Part shown: positions 13,953 through 22,123 of the stretch, in pieces
Position numbering within the stretch: position 1 is the stretch's first letter
How the letters are laid out: the number at the start of each line of letters is the position of its first letter
Source of the DNA: Planctomycetota bacterium
Lineage (GTDB): Bacteria > Planctomycetota > UBA8742 > UBA2392
Direction: 5' to 3'
Length of the DNA: 38,359 nucleotides
NCBI GenBank assembly: GCA_022071975.1
Contig: JAJVIO010000044.1
Span: forward strand, 26,306 to 64,664
Position numbers and translations under genes: made by a program
Notes under the pieces: model-generated
The model's database searches: none
The model's input: only the letters and a program-made list of their open reading frames with translations
What the model was told of the DNA's origin: nothing

Positions 13953-15092
13953 ATGAACTCTACCACTATGCCCTCCATCCAGGTCGTGGCCCCCAAGGCC
14001 GGCGCCATGGAGGTTCGTGAAGCACCCGTACCCACCATCAAGCCCCACGAAGTGCTGATCAAGGTCCGCGCCGCGGCCGTGTGCGGCTCCGATCTGCACC
14101 TGTTCCAGTGGGATGAATCCATCCGCCCCAAGCTGATGCGCGCCAGCGACAGCTTCAAGCACGGCGTGATCGCCGGCCACGAGTTCTGCGGCCACGTGGT
14201 CGAGATCGGCAGCGAGGTCGGCACCATCATGGACGACCCCACCGTGAAACTGAAAGTCGGCGACTTCGTCAGCGCCGAGAGCCATGTGGTGTGCGGCAAG
14301 TGCTACCAGTGCCTGCACGGCGAGAAGCACGTCTGCGTCAACGACAAGATCATCGGCTTCGACCGCGACGGCGCCTTCGCCCAGTACATCGCCTTGCCGG
14401 CCTCATGCATCTGGAAGAACGACCCCGACCTGCCCTACGAAATTGCCGCAATCCAGGAGCCCCTGGGCAACGCCATGCACGCCGCGGCGCACTTCAATTT
14501 GAAAGACCAGCGCGTGGTGATTTTCGGCCTCGGCCCCATCGGCATGTTCAGCGCCGTGATCGCCCTGATGCACGGCGCGAAGCACATCACGGCCGTCGAA
14601 GTAAGTGAGACGCGCATCAAGCTGGCCAAGGAAATCGGCGTGCACGACGTGATCCAGGGCCGCATTGCCCGAACGCCCGAAGACCGCGCCGCGGAGCGCG
14701 CCCGCGTGCAGAACCTGGTGCGCGAGGCGGCCGGAGAAGACGGCCCGGACGTTGCGCTGGAAATGTCGGGCCACCCGGACGCCATCACCAACGCGGTGAA
14801 GAGCGTGCGGCGCGGCGGCAAGGTGATCGCGTTCGGCTTGACCAAGGACGCAGCCTACACCTTTGACGACTACAGCAAGGACGTGATTTTCAACGGCCTG
14901 ACCATCCAGGGCATCATCGGCCGGCGCATTTACGACACCTGGTACAAGGTGCGCGACCTGGTGCGCCTGCCGGAAGCGCGGACCAAGCTGCGCAAGGTGA
15001 TCACGGAAGTGCTGCCCTACACCGAGTTCAAGGGCGGCATGGAGCGCATGCTGCGCGGCGAAACCGGCAAGATCGTCCTGCAGTTCGAGTAG
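13953..15092 (+). CDS. tdh: L-threonine 3-dehydrogenase-like zinc alcohol dehydrogenase
   Basis: 379 residues of the medium-chain dehydrogenase/reductase family. The catalytic zinc site is AAAVCGSDLHLF with GHEFCGHVVEIG, the structural zinc loop is CGKCYQCLHGEKHVC, and the Rossmann motif is VIFGLGPIG. EPLGNAMHAA and the C-terminal GRRIYDTWYKVRDLV, which matches the threonine dehydrogenase pattern 'GRxMFxTWY', favour Tdh over sorbitol or other polyol dehydrogenases. Tdh oxidises L-threonine to 2-amino-3-ketobutyrate with NAD+. No kbl (the next enzyme) is adjacent. GAAGGAAA precedes the ATG. A hairpin follows the stop. Confidence 0.82.
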   Translation: MNSTTMPSIQVVAPKAGAMEVREAPVPTIKPHEVLIKVRAAAVCGSDLHLFQWDESIRPKLMRASDSFKHGVIAGHEFCGHVVEIGSEVGTIMDDPTVKLKVGDFVSAESHVVCGKCYQCLHGEKHVCVNDKIIGFDRDGAFAQYIALPASCIWKNDPDLPYEIAAIQEPLGNAMHAAAHFNLKDQRVVIFGLGPIGMFSAVIALMHGAKHITAVEVSETRIKLAKEIGVHDVIQGRIARTPEDRAAERARVQNLVREAAGEDGPDVALEMSGHPDAITNAVKSVRRGGKVIAFGLTKDAAYTFDDYSKDVIFNGLTIQGIIGRRIYDTWYKVRDLVRLPEARTKLRKVITEVLPYTEFKGGMERMLRGETGKIVLQFE

Positions 15093-15114
15093 GGGCGGCC
15101 CCATGTGGCCGCCC
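15093..15114 (+). terminator. Hairpin terminator candidate after tdh
   Basis: GGGCGGCC (15093-15100) and GGCCGCCC (15107-15114) pair around CCATGT directly after the TAG stop. There is no T-tract. Confidence 0.5.
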
Positions 15115-15158
15115 GCGCCATCGGCCTATGGTGTACAGGCCGCGACAAAAGCTGTTCT

Positions 15159-15385
15159 TTCGTGCGCAGTTGTTTTTGTGTTTTCGTGTTTTCGTGGCCG
15201 ATCCGCAGTTGGTGCCGCAGGGCAGCAGGCAACCGCGAAGTACCGCCAAGGTCCGCGAAGAACTGCGCCTGCAGGCCTAACGCCAAAGCACTGATTTGCG
15301 GCTTCTCCTGGCGGCATAGCGTGCGTTCGGTCTTAGACCACAAAAACACGAAAGCACCAAAGGCACTGCCACCAAAAGAACTTAA
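15159..15385. repeat. Repeat-rich 464-base spacer: CACGAAA/TTTCGTG inverted element, copy A
   Basis: The gap 15093-15556 holds no gene. 15159-15199 (TTCGTGCGCAGTTG... ending TTCGTGGCC) and 15337-15385 (starting ACCACAAAAACACG) are opposed arms of one repeat family. 15234-15267 carries a second unit (CGCGAAG...CGCGAAGAACTGCG). All three units recur, in different order and orientation, at 23257-23388. Confidence 0.7.
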
Positions 15386-15522
15386 TGGTTCCTCACAAGG
15401 CGCGGGCTAGCTGATCGAACTGCGACGGGAGCCGCAGAGTTTGCAGTCAACGCCCGCGTGCCTGCGCTTTGTCAGGACCCGGCCACCGGCAGTTGCCTCT
15501 GGCCAGTGCCGAAGCGGCCCCC

Positions 15523-15541
15523 TATAACACCCCGCTACGAT
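15523..15541 (+). promoter_or_regulatory. Two overlapping -10-like boxes before bamA
   Basis: TATAAC (15523-15528) and TACGAT (15536-15541) lie 28 and 15 bases before the TTG start. No -35 with good spacing was found. The first is the likelier box. Confidence 0.35.
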
Positions 15542-15556
15542 TGATGGGGACGTGAC

Positions 15557-18500
15557 TTGCGCCTTGTTCTGCTGTTCATCCTGTGCCTCGGGACGCCCCT
15601 GCTGTTTGCGCAGGTGGTGCCCGAGGGTGCAGAGGGCAAACGGGTCAGCTCCATCGAGCTGTTCGTCAAGTCCGAGGGCAAGAAGTACGAACGCGCACCC
15701 GACAGCGCCCCCCGCCAGAAAATCTTCGAGGCCATGCGCACGGCCCAGGGCCGCACCTTCAGCAGCGACGAACTCAAGAAAGACATCGAGTACCTCACCA
15801 AGACCAGCCACCTGTTCCCGGCCGTGGAACCCGAGATCGACTACGACTCCAAGGCCGACACGGTGGCGATCCGGCTGATCTGCACCCAGCCGACCATCTG
15901 GCGCATCCGCGTGGTGGCGCCCCTGCGCGGCAGATGGACCGAGCAGGGCGTGACCGACTTCTGGCGCGCCCGCAACCAGATGGACAGCGCCGAAGGAGCC
16001 GAGTTCAGCATCCGCCGCATGGATGCCGACCTCAAGCGCATGTACGACACCGGCGGCTTCCTCGATATCCGCGCCGAGTACAAGTACACCGAAAAGGGCG
16101 TGGACCTGCTGTTCCGCGTGATCCAGAACCAGTCGCTGGGGATCGTGCAGTTTTCGGGCGTTTACCAGTCCGGCTGGCAGTCCACCCTCGAGCGCGTGAT
16201 CGCGGGCATCGAGCCGATCCGCGAGCTACCCACTGAGCCGGAGCCCGGCCAGCTGGTCAGCCCCCGCTACTTCCCGCGCGCGGCCTTCGAGGGCGACATC
16301 GTCACCGACGCCAACGCCGCCAACATCCTGGGCGCGGCCGAACAGATCAAGGCCTACTACAAGGTGAACGGCTTCCCGTTCACCACCGTCAAGCCGCGGC
16401 TGATCAGCCTGCCCGAAACGTACGACGCAGTCGCGCTGCGCGAAGGTTACGGCCAGCTGACCGAAAGCACGCTGAAGCGCTGCGCCGAGCTGATTGACGA
16501 CGGCTACGGCGGCCAGCTGGTGCTGATCTTTGAGGTGTATGAAGGCCCAGAGTGGCTGGTCGGCGACATCAAGTTCACCGGCCTCGACGAAGTAAAGTCG
16601 CCCGGCAACGACGCCCTGAGCGGCAGCCGCATCGGCGGGTTCTTCGGGCCGATCCTGTCGTTCTGGTACAACTTCCTGTCTTCCAGCGCCGCGGAACGCG
16701 CGGCCGCGCTGGGCCAGGAGATGCGCACCAGCGAGGGCGGGCCCTACGTGGAATCCGACGTGGTGCGCGACGCGGAAACACTGCAGAGCTACTTCCGCTC
16801 ACGGGGCTGGCTGGACGCGCGGGTTTCATTCGCGAACTTTGAGCTGAACGAGACGCGCAACCGCATCAACGTGATCTTCCATGTTGAGCCGGGCTCGCCG
16901 TACGCGATCACCAACCTGCGCGTCGAGTACGGTACCCGCGCGCCGCGCGTGCCCGTGGGCGCGGAGCCGCAGGAGTTCGACAAGCCGGTAATCACCTGGG
17001 AAGAGCTGCTGGAGTGGCTGCAGCTCGAGGGCGCCGAGCTTACGCCCGAGCAGGCGCTGGAGCGTTTCGGCGCGGATTACCTGACCGGCAAACAGGACGA
17101 AAGCAAGGGGCGCTGGTTCGCGTCGTTCGACCTGCTTGAGCCCGTGCCCTTTGACGATTACGCCCTCAACGGCGAGGCAGCCAAGCAGAGTGAAGGCTAC
17201 GCCGGCGCGATCCGCACGCTGCTGGCCGACAAGGGCTATTCGAACATCGAACTCGAGTTCGTGCGCGTCGAGACGCAAAGCGACTTCGTGGAGACGGACT
17301 GGGAGACACCCTGGCCCGTGCGCCGCACCGAGCTGATCATCCGGCTGCAGCAGGGCTACAAGAGCATCGTCGGCACCGTCAACATCCGCGGCAACGACGC
17401 CACCCGCGACGACGTGGTGCGCCGCTACATCAGCCTGTATTCGGGCGACGTCTACGACCGCAACCAGCAGCGCCTTTCCGACCTGCGCCTGCGCCGCACC
17501 CAGTGGTTCGAACAGGCCGCGCCGGGCCAGGGCGTGACCAGCCGCAGCAACCCGCGCCTGGTGGTCACCGAAGACGGCGTGATCGAGTACACCGACATCG
17601 ACTACGACCTGGTGGAAGGCCGTACCAACCGCTTCAACTTCGCGGCCGGCTTCAACTCCGCGACCGGCTTCACGGCCACGGTGGACCTGACGTTGATGAA
17701 CTTCGACATCAGCTCGCTGGTCAGCTGGATCTGGGGCCAGCCGAACTTCAGCTTCACGGGCGCAGGCCAGTCGCTGACGTTCACGGCGCAGCCGCCGATC
17801 GACCGCCAGCAGGTGTACCGCATCAGCTTCGATGAGCCGTGGTTGTTCGGCTACCCGCTGTCGGGCGGCGTCAGCGCCGGCTACGAGACGCTGGACCGCG
17901 GCGACTACACCCGCGGGCGCATCGGCGTGGACCCGTATGTGGGCTGGCGCGTGTTCCCTGACGTGTCGTGGCGCTTCGGCTACAGCTACGAGATCATCGA
18001 GCTGAAAGACATCGCCTCCAACGCGCCCGAAGAAATCAAGCGCGACCGCGGCACCTCGACGCTCAGCACGGTCTGGAGCGAAATCCGCTGGAGCACCACC
18101 GACAACCCGCAGTTCCCCACCACCGGCTTCGACCTCAGCTACCGCTTTGAGTACACCGGCGGCCTGCTGGGCGGCACGCTGGACTTCTGGTCAATGCGCG
18201 GCAGCGCCAGCCTGTATCTGCCGGTTGCGGAACTGGACAACATCCGCACGCTGGTGCTTGCCATGAATGTTTCCTCTTCATGGCAGGATGTGCACAGCGA
18301 CACCGATCGCATCCCCTTCGGCCAGCGCTTCTTCCTGGGCGGCAACTCGATCACCGGCCGTGGCACATTGCGCGGTTATGAGTACGCGGGCGTGGGCCCC
18401 AGCCGCAACGACATCGCGATCGGCGGCAACTTCATGGTGACAGGTTTTGCCGAGCTGCGCCTGCCGATTTTCCCCGGCAACCTGTGGCTGGTGGGCTTTG

Positions 18501-18694
18501 TAGACGTGGGCGAGTTGTCCCCCACGCTGAACACCTTCGACGGCGAGGGTTGGACGGTGTCCGGCGGCGTGGGCCTGCGCCTGCTGCTGCCGATCCTGCC
18601 GGTGCCCTTCGCGCTGGACTTCGGCTTCCCGATCCTGAACCAGCCGGGCAACCGCGAAGAAGTCATCAGCATCAACCTCGGCTTCGGCTTCTAG
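15557..18694 (+). CDS. bamA: Outer-membrane protein assembly factor BamA (Omp85)
   Basis: 1045 residues from a TTG start. A signal peptide (RLVLLFILCLGTPLLFA) is followed by about 600 periplasmic residues with several POTRA-like modules (for example GVDLLFRVIQNQSLGIVQFSG, VLIFEVYEGPEWLVGDIKFTG and RINVIFHVEPGSPYAITNLRV). A 16-stranded barrel begins near residue 640. The barrel has the Omp85 loop-6 motif LRGY (about 938-941) and ends in a terminal phenylalanine. BamA inserts beta-barrel proteins into the outer membrane. It is larger than the usual ~800 residues; the extra length is in the periplasmic part, including an acidic/aromatic insert near residues 475-540. Two skp-like genes follow, the classical arrangement. 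Confidence 0.92.
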   Translation: MRLVLLFILCLGTPLLFAQVVPEGAEGKRVSSIELFVKSEGKKYERAPDSAPRQKIFEAMRTAQGRTFSSDELKKDIEYLTKTSHLFPAVEPEIDYDSKADTVAIRLICTQPTIWRIRVVAPLRGRWTEQGVTDFWRARNQMDSAEGAEFSIRRMDADLKRMYDTGGFLDIRAEYKYTEKGVDLLFRVIQNQSLGIVQFSGVYQSGWQSTLERVIAGIEPIRELPTEPEPGQLVSPRYFPRAAFEGDIVTDANAANILGAAEQIKAYYKVNGFPFTTVKPRLISLPETYDAVALREGYGQLTESTLKRCAELIDDGYGGQLVLIFEVYEGPEWLVGDIKFTGLDEVKSPGNDALSGSRIGGFFGPILSFWYNFLSSSAAERAAALGQEMRTSEGGPYVESDVVRDAETLQSYFRSRGWLDARVSFANFELNETRNRINVIFHVEPGSPYAITNLRVEYGTRAPRVPVGAEPQEFDKPVITWEELLEWLQLEGAELTPEQALERFGADYLTGKQDESKGRWFASFDLLEPVPFDDYALNGEAAKQSEGYAGAIRTLLADKGYSNIELEFVRVETQSDFVETDWETPWPVRRTELIIRLQQGYKSIVGTVNIRGNDATRDDVVRRYISLYSGDVYDRNQQRLSDLRLRRTQWFEQAAPGQGVTSRSNPRLVVTEDGVIEYTDIDYDLVEGRTNRFNFAAGFNSATGFTATVDLTLMNFDISSLVSWIWGQPNFSFTGAGQSLTFTAQPPIDRQQVYRISFDEPWLFGYPLSGGVSAGYETLDRGDYTRGRIGVDPYVGWRVFPDVSWRFGYSYEIIELKDIASNAPEEIKRDRGTSTLSTVWSEIRWSTTDNPQFPTTGFDLSYRFEYTGGLLGGTLDFWSMRGSASLYLPVAELDNIRTLVLAMNVSSSWQDVHSDTDRIPFGQRFFLGGNSITGRGTLRGYEYAGVGPSRNDIAIGGNFMVTGFAELRLPIFPGNLWLVGFVDVGELSPTLNTFDGEGWTVSGGVGLRLLLPILPVPFALDFGFPILNQPGNREEVISINLGFGF

Positions 18695-18725
18695 CAGACG
18701 AAGCAGTCCCGCGGGCACAGAGGCG

Positions 18726-18755
18726 TTACCCAATCTTGCCCTTGTTCGCTACACT
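18726..18755 (+). promoter_or_regulatory. Possible promoter of the first skp-like gene
   Basis: TACACT (18750-18755) preceded by TTCGC, with a poor TTACCC (18726-18731) 18 bases upstream. It gives a leader of about 20 bases including AGGAG at 18770-18773. Confidence 0.35.
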
Positions 18756-18781
18756 GCGAACGTTCTCTCAGGAGCCCAGCC

Positions 18782-19438
18782 ATGTTCCGAAACTGCCTTG
18801 GCGCCGCCGCCGTTGCGGCCATCGTCGCGACACTCTGCACTCTGGTCGGAAGCAACCTGGTGACGCCCGCCCCGGTGAACGCCGCGCCCCAATCCATGCG
18901 AGTGGCGGTCGTAAACCTGGAACAGGTGGCCCGCGCTTCACGTACCTTCCAGATGCTCAGGGCTAAGTGGGAAGTCGCAGAGCAGGACATGCGAGCCTAC
19001 CAGCAGAGGCTGGATGAAGAGTACGCCACGAAACTGAAAGAGTTGGACAGGGCACGCGACGATGAAGAACGAATGCAGCTCCGTGTCGAGCTGAAGGCGC
19101 TCGAGGAAACCAACGCTGCCGCCAGGGAAGAGCGGCAGAAATACCTGGCCGCGCTGCTTTCCATGTATCAGCAGGAAGTGCTGAGCGAGGTGCTGGAGAA
19201 TCTTCGCCGCTACGTGCGGCAGAAAGGCTTCAACCTCGTCTTGCAGAATTACGACGTCGAGGAGGAACACAGCGACTTCTTCGCAAGCGGCGCGTACGCC
19301 CAGAGCCTGATGAGCCAGGTAGTGCTGGATGCTCCGGGGGCCGTAGAGGGCGACAACGTCTTCGTCACCGACATCACCGCCGAATTGGCCGCCGCCATGA
19401 AGAAGGGCGGCGTGCCCGAGGAGCCCAAAGACGAATGA
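18782..19438 (+). CDS. Skp/OmpH-family periplasmic chaperone, first copy
   Basis: 218 residues: a signal peptide ending at VNAAP, then MRVAVVNLEQVARASRTFQ, the first strand and helix of OmpH/Skp proteins. A long charged coiled coil follows (about residues 60-140: LDEEYATKLKELDRARDDEE and so on), then a return helix and the beta hairpin FNLVLQNYDVEEE. Skp holds unfolded outer-membrane proteins in the periplasm on their way to BamA, just upstream. The C-terminal DFFASGAYAQSLMS segment is shared with the next gene and marks the two as recent paralogues. AGGAG precedes the ATG. Confidence 0.85.
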   Translation: MFRNCLGAAAVAAIVATLCTLVGSNLVTPAPVNAAPQSMRVAVVNLEQVARASRTFQMLRAKWEVAEQDMRAYQQRLDEEYATKLKELDRARDDEERMQLRVELKALEETNAAAREERQKYLAALLSMYQQEVLSEVLENLRRYVRQKGFNLVLQNYDVEEEHSDFFASGAYAQSLMSQVVLDAPGAVEGDNVFVTDITAELAAAMKKGGVPEEPKDE

Positions 19439-19489
19439 CCCGGGTTGGCAGGCACTAACCGTAAAAGGCTTCACCAAGCGATTCACAGC

Positions 19490-19519
19490 TTGACGCGGCA
19501 AGAGCTTTGCCCCTACCAT
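19490..19519 (+). promoter_or_regulatory. Sigma70-type promoter of the second skp-like gene
   Basis: TTGACG (19490-19495) and TACCAT (19514-19519) with an 18-base spacer. It predicts a transcript start near 19526 and a 27-base leader with GGAG. A second box, TAGACT, lies at 19534-19539. This is the best two-box promoter in the window. Confidence 0.5.
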
Positions 19520-19552
19520 CCTGCGGGGACCGATAGACTCTGGAGATTCGAC

Positions 19553-20203
19553 ATGAAGCGTTTTGCCTTTGCCGCCTTGATCCTGCTCGCTTGCGCGGCC
19601 GGTTTTGCCGGCAGCCTGATCCACGATTCACTGAAAACAGCCGAGCCGGCCGAAGCCGTGCACGCGGCGCCGGAACGCGCCAAGGCCGGCGCCGTGCGCA
19701 TTGCGGTGATCAACCTGGAGCAGGCCTCGCGCGAGTCGCGCAAGTTCAAAGAGCTCAAGATCCTGTGGGAAGCGGCCCAGGAAGAGCTGAAGAAGCAGAA
19801 CCAGAAGATGGAGCAGGACTACAACGCCAAACTCGCCGAACTGCGCCGCGCCGGGACGGAAGACGAGAAGATGGCCCTGCGCGTCGAGCTGAAGTCGTTC
19901 CAGGAGGCCCAGAAGGTCAGCCAGGAAGAACAGCAGAAATATCTCGGCGCGCTGCTCGCCCAGTACCAGACCGACGTGCTGCGCCACGTGATGGAAGAGA
20001 TGGACAAGTTCGTGCGCAAAGAGGGCTACGACATCGTGCTGCAGGACTACGACGTGGAAGCCGCCGACGCCGACTTCTTCTCGGGCGGCGCCTACGCGCA
20101 GTCGCTGATGTCCAAGCCGGTGCTGCTGACCCCGGGCACCAAGGACAAGAAGAACGCCTACGTGGTCGATATCACCCAGGAAATCATCAACCTGGTGAAG
20201 TAG
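19553..20203 (+). CDS. Skp/OmpH-family periplasmic chaperone, second copy
   Basis: 216 residues from the ATG at 19553 (GGAG upstream). The N-terminus MKRFAFAALILLACAAGFAGSL is a signal peptide; the mature protein begins near AVRIAVINLEQASRESRKFK. It is aligned end to end with the first copy: coiled coil of EELKKQNQKMEQDYNAKLAE type, then DIVLQDYDVEAADADFFSGG and AYAQSLMS. The duplicate has its own promoter, so the two copies may be expressed differently. The stop overlaps the GTG of the nitroreductase gene by one base. Confidence 0.85.
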   Translation: MKRFAFAALILLACAAGFAGSLIHDSLKTAEPAEAVHAAPERAKAGAVRIAVINLEQASRESRKFKELKILWEAAQEELKKQNQKMEQDYNAKLAELRRAGTEDEKMALRVELKSFQEAQKVSQEEQQKYLGALLAQYQTDVLRHVMEEMDKFVRKEGYDIVLQDYDVEAADADFFSGGAYAQSLMSKPVLLTPGTKDKKNAYVVDITQEIINLVK

Positions 20204-20835
20204 TGGAACACACCACACCCGACGAGTTCCAGGCCCTGCTGCGCCGCCGGCGCAGCAGGCGCTTTTTCACCGAACGGCCGATCGAGCCCGATAAACTCGA
20301 ACGCGCCCTGGCGGCAGCCATGCGCGCCCCCAGCGGCGCCAACACCCAGCCTTGGGAATACGTGCTGATCGAGCGCGGCCCGATCCGCGAGAAGGTGCGC
20401 GAGCTGTGCGAGAAGGCCGACGTCAAGTTCCACGACGTCAGCCCCGACTGGCTGAAGAAGTTCTTCGCCGACCATGACATCACGCCCGTCAAGGAGTTCA
20501 CCGCCCACGCGCCCTACCTGGTGGCCGTCTTCGGCCGACGCGACCTGCCCTTCTGGCTGCAGTCGGTGTGGCTGAGCATTGCCAATTTCATCACCGCGCT
20601 GGAGGTCGAGGGCATCCACTCCCTCACCTACACGCCCACACTGGCCAAAGACTTCAACCGGCTGCTGGGCGTGGATGAAAACTGGAGCTGCCAGGCCCTG
20701 CTCCCGATCGGCTACGGCGAGCCCGACGAAACGCTGAAGCCCCGGCCGCGCAAAGGCCCCGCAGATAAAGTGCACGTCGTGGACGGGCAGGGAAAACTGC
20801 GGCCGTACCAGGCGAGCCTGCCGTTCGAAGCTTAG
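20203..20835 (+). CDS. Nitroreductase-family protein
   Basis: 210 residues from a GTG (20203) overlapping the previous stop. FQALLRRRRSRRFFTERPIE and AMRAPSGANTQPWEYVLIE are the FMN-binding N-terminal signature of nitroreductases; SVWLSIANFITALEVEGIHSL and LLPIGYGEPDE are the central helix and C-terminal glycine segment. Members are FMN flavoenzymes reducing nitro groups, quinones, or dehalogenating/dehydrogenating metabolites. The substrate is unknown. Translational coupling to a periplasmic chaperone is unexpected and may be only positional. A large imperfect hairpin follows the stop. Confidence 0.88.
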   Translation: MEHTTPDEFQALLRRRRSRRFFTERPIEPDKLERALAAAMRAPSGANTQPWEYVLIERGPIREKVRELCEKADVKFHDVSPDWLKKFFADHDITPVKEFTAHAPYLVAVFGRRDLPFWLQSVWLSIANFITALEVEGIHSLTYTPTLAKDFNRLLGVDENWSCQALLPIGYGEPDETLKPRPRKGPADKVHVVDGQGKLRPYQASLPFEA

Positions 20836-20836
20836 C

Positions 20837-20936
20837 GAACAGCAAATTGCCAATAACCAGTTTCCAATTTTCAATGTAGACCGCTTGCGGCCGCTTCATT
20901 GGTAATTGGTAATTGGTTATTGGTTAATCGCTGTTC
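20837..20936. repeat. 100-base imperfect inverted repeat between nitroreductase and aroC
   Basis: Outer arms GAACAGC/GCTGTTC (20837-20843, 20930-20936) and inner 27-base arms (20850-20876, 20897-20923; 23 of 27 paired) made of CCAATAACC and ATTGGTAATTGG units surround TAGACCGCTTGCGGCCGCTT. It is strongly AT-rich compared with its surroundings. It may act as terminator for the upstream operon or as a MITE-like insertion. Confidence 0.7.
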
Positions 20937-20947
20937 AGACTGCGCCC

Positions 20948-22123
20948 ATGGCTCTGACTTTCTCCACTGCAGGCGAATCCCACGGCCCGGCCGTGATCGC
21001 CACGCTGTTCGGCCTGCCCTTCGGGCACGCGCTTGACCTTGACTGGATCAACAGCCAGCTCAAGCGGCGGCAGGGCGGCTACGGGCGCGGCGGCCGCCAG
21101 AACGTGGAGACGGACAGGGTCGAAGTTCTCAGCGGCCTGCGGCGCGGGCTGACAATCGGCTCCCCGCTGACGCTGGTGGCGCGCAACCGCGACTCGCGCA
21201 TCGACAAGGCGCCGGACCTGGCCAACGTGCGGCCGGGCCACGTGGACCTTGCGGGGGTACTCAAGATCGGCTCGCGCAACGCGCGCGACGTGCTGGAGCG
21301 CGCCAGCGCCCGCGAAACCGCCGCGCGTGTGATGGCCGGCGCCGCCTGCCAGGGGCTGCTGCGCGAGTTCGGCATCGAAGTTGTCGCCCACGTGCTCAGC
21401 ACCGGCGCTGTGCAGGCCGACTCGCCCATGGGCAAGGGCTACACGAAGATTTTCCAGGGGGCCGATGCCGCCCGCGCCGCACGCGACAGCGGCGAGTTCG
21501 GCACCATTGACCGCGCCCACGACGCAGCACTCAAGGCCGCCATCGACGCCGCCAAGGCCGCCGGCGACACGTTGGGCGGCAGTATCGAGGTCGTGGCGCT
21601 GAACCTGCCCCCCGGCCTGGGCAGCCACAACCACTGGGACAGCAAACTCGACGGCCGCCTGGGCCAGGCGCTGATGAGCATCCAGGCCATGAAGGCCGTG
21701 GAGATCGGGCTCGGCGCCGAGGCCGCGAAGCGCCCGGGCAGCCGGGTGCACGACAGCGTACTGCCGATGCCGCCCGCGGCGGGCCGCGCCCCATACACGC
21801 GCGGCAGCAACAACGCGGGCGGCCTCGAGGGCGGCGTGACGAACGGCGAGCCGCTGGTGTGCCGCGTGCACATGAAGCCGATCAGCACGCTGATGAACCC
21901 GTTGCCGACCGTTGACGTGTCAACAGGCGAGGCCGCGCTTGCCAGTACCGAGCGCAGCGACACCTGCGCCGTGGCGGCGGCTGCCATCGTGGCCGAGTGC
22001 GCTGTGGCAATCGTGCTGGCGCAGGCATTGCTCGAGAAAACCGGTGGCGACAGCATGGACGAGGCCCGGCGCAACCTGGACGGCTACCTCAAGTCGCTGC
22101 GCGCGTTCGGGGGCGGCGCATGA
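20948..22123 (+). CDS. aroC: Chorismate synthase AroC
   Basis: 391 residues from ATG 20948; the longer frame upstream reads the repeat and is not real. Diagnostic stretches are FSTAGESHGPAVIATLFGLP, QLKRRQGGYGRGGRQ, GSRNARDVLERASARETAARV and the C-terminal STERSDTCAVAAAAIVAECA. The enzyme converts 5-enolpyruvylshikimate 3-phosphate to chorismate with reduced FMN, the last step of the shikimate pathway. Its stop overlaps the lptF start as ATGA. No other aro gene is nearby. An FMN-type nitroreductase upstream is a coincidence or a possible flavin link. Confidence 0.95.
   Translation: MALTFSTAGESHGPAVIATLFGLPFGHALDLDWINSQLKRRQGGYGRGGRQNVETDRVEVLSGLRRGLTIGSPLTLVARNRDSRIDKAPDLANVRPGHVDLAGVLKIGSRNARDVLERASARETAARVMAGAACQGLLREFGIEVVAHVLSTGAVQADSPMGKGYTKIFQGADAARAARDSGEFGTIDRAHDAALKAAIDAAKAAGDTLGGSIEVVALNLPPGLGSHNHWDSKLDGRLGQALMSIQAMKAVEIGLGAEAAKRPGSRVHDSVLPMPPAAGRAPYTRGSNNAGGLEGGVTNGEPLVCRVHMKPISTLMNPLPTVDVSTGEAALASTERSDTCAVAAAAIVAECAVAIVLAQALLEKTGGDSMDEARRNLDGYLKSLRAFGGGA

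Noticed and set aside
15093..15556. CRISPR-like array in the repeat-rich spacer
   Set aside because: Repeats are inverted, unequal and unevenly spaced, with no constant spacer length and no cas genes in the window.
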